From GWA1-54-10 sp964349675 (GTDB lineage: Bacteria; Patescibacteriota; Minisyncoccia; Phycocordibacterales; SBAW01): a stretch of DNA of 43,972 nt. The stretch is taken from assembly GCA_964349675.1 (NCBI GenBank), contig CAYGHD010000005.1:1-43972 (forward strand). The letters run 5' to 3'. The notes under the pieces were generated by a model. The model was not told where the DNA came from, did no database searches, and saw nothing but the letters and a program-made list of their open reading frames with translations. Position numbers and translations under genes: made by a program. Positions within the stretch are counted from its first letter, which is position 1, and the number at the start of each line of letters is the position of its first letter. Shown here in pieces: positions 39,928-43,972 of this stretch.

Positions 39928-40224
39928 TTGGTTTCAAATCGCAAAGCGCTGCTCGAAGTTTTCGATACACAAACAACGGAGGATGCGTTGACGGAAATTT
40001 CTATGGATGTTCCGCCCCCGCAAGGGGATATGCAAACGCTGATGCGCACGCTGCTGAAGGGTGTTGCCTCCAATGCAACGGAGGTGCAATGCGACGGATG
40101 CCAGCATCAGTCGCCCCTCAACCTTTGGGCGGTAACGGAGTCGCCGTTTGCGCTATGCGAGCGGTTTGTGCCTGGGGCGCAGGGCGGCTGCGTTTCATAC
40201 CTGCCTCGCTCCAAGAACACTTGA
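39928..40224 (+). CDS. Small Cys-containing protein, unknown (TTG start)
   Basis: 98 residues from a TTG. GGAG lies 9 nt before it, and the frame is closed just upstream by TGA at 39922, so no ATG start is possible before residue 26. The C-terminal half has CDGCQ and later single Cys residues, which might bind zinc, but no family was recognised. An overlapping ORF in another frame runs over the same bases (39810-40229) and is equally long, so the reading frame is not certain. The clear terminator at 40237 shows that something is transcribed here. Confidence 0.4.
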   Translation: MVSNRKALLEVFDTQTTEDALTEISMDVPPPQGDMQTLMRTLLKGVASNATEVQCDGCQHQSPLNLWAVTESPFALCERFVPGAQGGCVSYLPRSKNT

Positions 40225-40236
40225 GGTGAGCCTAAG

Positions 40237-40273
40237 CGGCCTGTGGTAATACACAGGCCGTATTTACTTTTTT
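40237..40273 (+). terminator. Terminator downstream of rnhB and the small ORF
   Basis: 9-bp stem CGGCCTGTG/CACAGGCCG with a 6-nt loop, followed by TATTTACTTTTTT. Confidence 0.85.
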
Positions 40274-40285
40274 GGCCTTTTTTGC

Positions 40286-40291
40286 TATAGT
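40286..40291 (+). promoter_or_regulatory. -10 element of rpmF
   Basis: TATAGT ends 7 nt before the rpmF ATG; the same TGCTATAGT context occurs before rpmE at 14075. Confidence 0.6.
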
Positions 40292-40298
40292 CCCTCGT

Positions 40299-40523
40299 AT
40301 GGTAGTTCGCATGAGACACACACGCGCGCACACGGCAAATCGCCGTTCGCACCACGCCCTCAAGGCCCAAACGATCGCAACATGCGAGTGTGGGGCTGTC
40401 CGCGTGTCGCACCGGGCGTGCGCATCATGTGGCCGATACCGTGGGCGTGTTGTTGTTGATGTTGCTGCAAAAGCGCAGGCAAAAACCGCCAAGAAGGCAA
40501 AGAAAGAAGCGGTCCAAAAATAA
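40299..40523 (+). CDS. rpmF: 50S ribosomal protein L32, zinc-binding form
   Basis: 74 residues. The Arg/His-rich N-terminus (MRHTRAHTANRRSHHALKA) and zinc ligands Cys29, Cys31, Cys41 and Cys44 (CECG and CASCGRYRGR) fit L32. A Lys/Ala-rich tail follows. The ATG at 40299 was chosen because a -10 element ends 7 nt before it; the ATG at 40311 is also possible. It heads the cluster rpmF-nusB-rnc-smc. Confidence 0.88.
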   Translation: MVVRMRHTRAHTANRRSHHALKAQTIATCECGAVRVSHRACASCGRYRGRVVVDVAAKAQAKTAKKAKKEAVQK

Positions 40524-40595
40524 TTGATCTGTTTCTTTGGGTGCGTTCTCGTTTTTTTGTGCAATGGAGGTTCTTTACGGACGTTTCTTTAATAT

Positions 40596-41498
40596 ATGGC
40601 AAACCGGCACCTGTCCAGGTCAGTGGTACTCCAAACACTCTTCGAGTGGGACTTTCGTAACGCAGCACCTGCTGTGGCTCAAGAGGTGTTGGCGCGCAAT
40701 GCGCAAGAGTTTGCGCCATCTGCGGGGGATATGCCTTTTATGGAAGAGTTGTTGGTTGGCGCTATTGAGCGCAAAGATGATTTGGATTTGGTTATTGCAA
40801 AAGCTGCCCCTGAGTGGCCGCTTGACCGTATCGCGCTTGTTGACCGCAACGTGCTCAGACTGGGTCTCTATGAACTGCTCTTTGCAGATAGAGAAAAAGT
40901 GCCCGCTAAAGTTGCAATAAACGAAGCGATAGAGTTGGCAAAAAGCTTTGGCGGTGAAAACAGCGGACGTTTTGTCAACGGAGTGCTCGGCGCTGTGTAC
41001 AAAGAGTTGGGCGAGCCAGGCAAAGACGAAGTCTCTAAAAAGAAAAAGGACGTGCCATACGACCAACTGCCACTCGAGCGTTTGGTAGGCGCGGTGGTTT
41101 ATGCAAAGCAGGGTGCTGACATCTACCTTGCGCTCGTTCACGACATTTTTGGCCACTGGACACTGTCAAAAGGTAAACTAACTCCAGAAGAGACTGTTGA
41201 GGCGGGTGTGGTCCGTAAAATTAAAGAGGAGATAGGACTCACCATTGAACCCAAGGAGCGTCTTGGAGAAAACGAATACGTTGCGAGCGACCCCGAGGCG
41301 GGCAAAAAGCGCAAACATGTGACGTACTTTCTTGCGGAGTCGCCGTTTACTGATATTGAACTTGCAAAAAAAGGCGGGCTTGATGATGCAAAGTGGTTTC
41401 GACTCCCCGACACGCTCGAGCTCAATTTTTACGACGACATGCTCCCCATTGTCACCAAAGCAATACAAAAACTTACTGCAACCCATAAAAAACGATAG
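40596..41498 (+). CDS. NusB-Nudix fusion protein
   Basis: 300 residues with two parts. Residues 1-140 are NusB: LSRSVVLQTLFEWDF (6-20), LVDRNVLRLGLYELLF (81-96) and the helix AINEAIELAKSFGGENSGRFVNGVLG (107-132). NusB with NusE (S10) binds boxA RNA for antitermination in rRNA transcription. After a Lys-rich linker (about 143-155), residues 160-300 form a Nudix hydrolase domain. The Nudix box runs 193-215 (G-x5-E-x7-R-K-x-x-EE-x-G-L), with Lys208 where the consensus has Glu. It ends 3 nt before rnc. The Nudix substrate is not known. Confidence 0.88.
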   Translation: MANRHLSRSVVLQTLFEWDFRNAAPAVAQEVLARNAQEFAPSAGDMPFMEELLVGAIERKDDLDLVIAKAAPEWPLDRIALVDRNVLRLGLYELLFADREKVPAKVAINEAIELAKSFGGENSGRFVNGVLGAVYKELGEPGKDEVSKKKKDVPYDQLPLERLVGAVVYAKQGADIYLALVHDIFGHWTLSKGKLTPEETVEAGVVRKIKEEIGLTIEPKERLGENEYVASDPEAGKKRKHVTYFLAESPFTDIELAKKGGLDDAKWFRLPDTLELNFYDDMLPIVTKAIQKLTATHKKR

Positions 41499-41501
41499 TA
41501 T

Positions 41502-42194
41502 ATGGACAAAGATTTTAAGACATTCGAGGAGAAAATCGGTGTCTCGTTTGATGACCAGGCGCTTTTGCGCCGGGCGTTTACGCACCGCTCATACTTAAAC
41601 GAGCACCGTGGCGAAGTGGAGGGGCACAACGAGCGTCTGGAGTTTTTGGGCGACGCGGTGCTCGAGCTTGTTGCAACCCACTTTTTGTATGAGAAGTATC
41701 CAGATTCTCCTGAGGGAGATTTGACCGCATATCGTGCGGCGCTGGTGAACGCGGTGACTCTGTCGGAAATTGCGGCAGCGATTGGTATGAATGACTACTT
41801 GCTGCTCAGTCGCGGCGAAGCAAAAGACAATGGCCGCGCGCGGCAAGTGCTCTTGGCGAACGCTATTGAAGCGCTTATTGGTGCGCTCTATCTTGACCAA
41901 GGGTATGATGCTGCAGAAAAGTTTATAAAAAAATACTTGTTTCCAAAGATAGACGACATTGTACAGAAGCGTCTCTGGCAGGATGCAAAGTCTGCGTTGC
42001 AGGAAAAAGTGCAAGAGGTAGAGGGCGCGACGCCATACTACTCGGTACTTAAAGAGACCGGTCCGGACCACGACAAACACTTCATTGTTGGTGTATATGC
42101 AAAAGACGTCTTGCTTGCAGAAGGGAGCGGCAAATCAAAACAAGAAGCCGAGCAGACTGCGGCGCGTACCGCACTTGAATTAAAGGGGTGGTAA
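41502..42194 (+). CDS. rnc: Ribonuclease III
   Basis: Cuts double-stranded RNA, including rRNA precursors. The 230-residue product has the signature NERLEFLGDAVLEL (43-56) with Glu47 and Asp51, ANAIEALIGALYLDQG (119-134) with Glu123, and a C-terminal double-stranded RNA-binding domain (DAKSALQEKVQEVEG to the end). Asn120 stands where E. coli has Asp, a common variant. It follows the NusB-Nudix gene after 3 nt and precedes smc, the usual rnc-smc order. Confidence 0.95.
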   Translation: MDKDFKTFEEKIGVSFDDQALLRRAFTHRSYLNEHRGEVEGHNERLEFLGDAVLELVATHFLYEKYPDSPEGDLTAYRAALVNAVTLSEIAAAIGMNDYLLLSRGEAKDNGRARQVLLANAIEALIGALYLDQGYDAAEKFIKKYLFPKIDDIVQKRLWQDAKSALQEKVQEVEGATPYYSVLKETGPDHDKHFIVGVYAKDVLLAEGSGKSKQEAEQTAARTALELKGW

Positions 42195-42221
42195 CCCTGA
42201 CCAGAGTATCGGGGAATGAGT

Positions 42222-42227
42222 TATACT
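42222..42227 (+). promoter_or_regulatory. -10 element of smc
   Basis: TATACT ends 6 nt before the ATG at 42234. Confidence 0.6.
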
Positions 42228-42233
42228 TTGCAG

Positions 42234-43972
42234 ATGCGGCTGAAGTCGATAGAGTTGAACGGGTTTAAGTCGTTTGCAAAAAAAACGGAGCTGCAATTTG
42301 CCTCTGCGATTACCTCTATTGTAGGCCCAAACGGCTCAGGTAAAAGCAATGCTGCAGAGTCGTTCCGCTTTGTGTTGGGTGAACAGTCGATGAAGTCTAT
42401 GCGCGGCAAGCGCGGCGAAGACATGATTTGGAATGGCTCAACCTCGACACCCCGGGCAGGGCGAGCATCGGTCAAACTTGTTTTTGATAATACAGACCGG
42501 GCGCTTAATTTGGATTTTGATGAGGTGTCGATTGAGCGGGTGGTGCATCGGGACGGCGGCAACGAATATCTGCTTAATGGCTCGGTGGTTCGGCTGCGCG
42601 ACGTTGCTGAACTTTTGAGCCAAGCGAATATTGGCTCGTCAGGCCATCATATTATCTCTCAAGGCGAGGCGGACCGGGTGCTGAGCGCATCGATAAAAGA
42701 ACGCCGGCAGATGATCGAAGACGGGCTTGGTCTTACGGCCTATTTGTATAAAAAAATTGAAGCAGAAAAAAAGCTTGATAAAACTGCGGAAAACATGCGC
42801 GAGGTCGAGGGGCTGCGGCGCGAGCTTGCGCCGCATCTGCGCTTTTTAAACGCCCAAGTAAAAAAGATAGAGGACTCAGAGAAATTGCGCGGGCAATTAC
42901 TCGACGCATACAAAGATTACTTTAAGCGAGAAAGCGTATATCTGCGTGTATCAGAAGGATTGTTGCAAGAAGAGCAGCTGCCGCTTCAGGAAGAATTTTC
43001 TGCAATTGATGCAACTATCGCGCATCTAAAGGATGATCTTGGTAAAAAACAACATGATGCGGGGGCTACTGAGTTGTTGGCACTCGAGTCAAACGCACGA
43101 CGTGTTGCACAGGCGCGTGACAAGACGCTGCGTGATTTAGGAAGAGTTGAGGGCGAGATTACCGCGCACGAACATATTGCAAAAGTCGTCGCCAGTGTGG
43201 TGCCGGGGGAGCGTGTGCGCACCTTTGCAGAGCACCTTGAGCGCGGGCTTGCCGACGTGCTTACCTTGGATGGGGCGGCAGTACGCGAGCGCGTACAAGC
43301 GCTCATGGTTTTTACCCAAGACTTTTTGTCTGGCCTAGTCCACACTGCGCAGACGCCAACACACTCTCTTGAAGAGCTTGCTGCCACCAAGCGAGCCCTT
43401 GAAGAGTCGATTTTAGCGCTTAATGCAGAGGAAGAAGGAATTACTGCTGCCGTCGGGTTGCTCCGCAAAAAAATTGAAAATGAAAAAGATGCGAATCGAG
43501 AAGGCGAGCGGGAACTCTTTGCTGCCATGGCGCGCCGCAACGAACTCTCGTCGCTCCTGCACGCTTGTTCGGCGCGGCAACAGCTGCTTGCAAAAGAGCA
43601 TGAAGCCTTTCGGATGGAGGTTGGCGAAGCGCTTGTGTTAGTGGGGAATGCCGCTGCATTATATGAAGACCACGCCATCCTTGATTCGCAAGGCGAGCCA
43701 GCGCCCGACAGTGATGCGGTGGACGAGCCTCGTGTAGTACAGGAGGAACGCCGCCGAAAACTCGAGCGTCTTAAAATCCGGTTAGAGGAAACGGGTGCGA
43801 GCAATGCGAGCGAGATTATGAAAGAGCATGAGGAGACTCTTGCGCGCGAAGAGTTTTTGAGTCGGGAACTTGCAGATTTAGGTGCGTCAGCCGAGTCGCT
43901 CCGTACGCTTATTACAGATCTAAACCAAACGCTCGAGGTGCGTTTTGCCGAGGGGATAGAAAAAATAAATAC
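42234..43972 (+). CDS. smc: SMC-family ATPase, 3' end outside window, unusually short spacing
   Basis: The frame is open to the window end (579 residues plus part of a codon). It begins MRLKSIELNGFKSFAKKTEL, the SMC N-terminus, with Walker A GPNGSGKSN at 31-39 and the N-terminal head to about residue 165. A first coiled coil starts near 165. Near residues 510-579, ERLKIRLEETGASN and the segment ending RFAEGIEKIN match the region just before the C-terminal head of bacterial SMC proteins, which in a standard protein lies near residue 1000. So about 400 residues, including the hinge domain, seem to be missing. SMC proteins arrange and segregate chromosomes. Confidence 0.88.
   Translation, partial: MRLKSIELNGFKSFAKKTELQFASAITSIVGPNGSGKSNAAESFRFVLGEQSMKSMRGKRGEDMIWNGSTSTPRAGRASVKLVFDNTDRALNLDFDEVSIERVVHRDGGNEYLLNGSVVRLRDVAELLSQANIGSSGHHIISQGEADRVLSASIKERRQMIEDGLGLTAYLYKKIEAEKKLDKTAENMREVEGLRRELAPHLRFLNAQVKKIEDSEKLRGQLLDAYKDYFKRESVYLRVSEGLLQEEQLPLQEEFSAIDATIAHLKDDLGKKQHDAGATELLALESNARRVAQARDKTLRDLGRVEGEITAHEHIAKVVASVVPGERVRTFAEHLERGLADVLTLDGAAVRERVQALMVFTQDFLSGLVHTAQTPTHSLEELAATKRALEESILALNAEEEGITAAVGLLRKKIENEKDANREGERELFAAMARRNELSSLLHACSARQQLLAKEHEAFRMEVGEALVLVGNAAALYEDHAILDSQGEPAPDSDAVDEPRVVQEERRRKLERLKIRLEETGASNASEIMKEHEETLAREEFLSRELADLGASAESLRTLITDLNQTLEVRFAEGIEKIN

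Noticed and set aside
39810..40229. Alternative frame over the small ORF at 39928
   Set aside because: It overlaps the end of rnhB by about 90 bases, starts without a signal and its product looks random, though it cannot be fully excluded.
1..43972. UGA recoding as in Gracilibacteria or Absconditabacteria
   Set aside because: TGA ends real genes here (7673-7675, 30468-30470, 32829-32831), and no gene needs TGA read as an amino acid.

Overview
The window looks like a piece of chromosome from a Candidate Phyla Radiation (Patescibacteria) bacterium, most likely of the Parcubacteria/Kaiserbacteria type. The evidence is indirect: very tight gene packing, short versions of universal proteins (PheS, PheT, ThrS, DnaE and apparently SMC), several nearly identical type IV pilin starts (GFTLIELLVVIAIIGILASIV), surface proteins with GNVGIGTTSP repeats and Asn/Thr tracts, and a split transketolase. 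TGA acts as a stop (for example at 7673-7675), so this is not one of the UGA-recoded CPR lineages. No rRNA, CRISPR array, integrase or transposase was found.

Layout. 1-3875: the 3' part of a large fibre-like surface protein. 3897-11953: carbon metabolism (gapA, rpiB, rpe, transketolase N and C halves, a PfkB kinase, class II aldolase) with four pilin-like genes interleaved. 11994-17304: translation genes (rplY, rpmE, prfA, rpsB, tsf), a coiled-coil lytic transglycosylase, a small membrane protein and tRNA-Thr(UGU). 17326-19267: a membrane-anchored thioredoxin-like protein and a family 2 glycosyltransferase on the minus strand. 19316-24825: pheS, pheT, an unknown minus-strand gene and gyrB. 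24828-26582: a CARDB-type surface protein divergent from a sortase. 26600-33380: an accessory block with three GC-rich genes of unknown function, each with its own promoter, leader and terminator, then a YGYDTV-repeat surface protein and a GC-rich lipoprotein/secreted-protein pair. 33425-35050: a second large surface protein. 35047-43972: thrS, dnaE, rnhB, a small ORF, rpmF, a NusB-Nudix fusion, rnc and the start of smc.

How it works together. The metabolic genes cover lower-glycolytic and non-oxidative pentose-phosphate steps. The surface genes suggest an elaborate cell envelope: type IV pilin-like subunits, a sortase, and two proteins that share an (I/V)PYTGLELG motif just before a transmembrane segment, which is a plausible sortase signal.

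The most striking regulatory pattern is that about twenty genes have a -10-like hexamer (TATACT, TATAGT and variants) ending only 6-9 nt before the start codon. This predicts leaderless mRNAs. In contrast, the GC-rich accessory genes carry leaders of tens of nt with Shine-Dalgarno-like sites and mostly canonical TTGACA promoters. The window therefore seems to contain two kinds of gene-expression signal, native and acquired. Other notable items are a palindromic double -10 shared by two divergent genes, a broken copy of the tRNA-Thr 5' end holding two tandem hairpins, an SMC that appears to lack a hinge, an epimerase without its usual metal-binding histidines, and synthetases stripped of editing and RNA-binding domains. 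All assignments come from reading the sequence; no database search was run.
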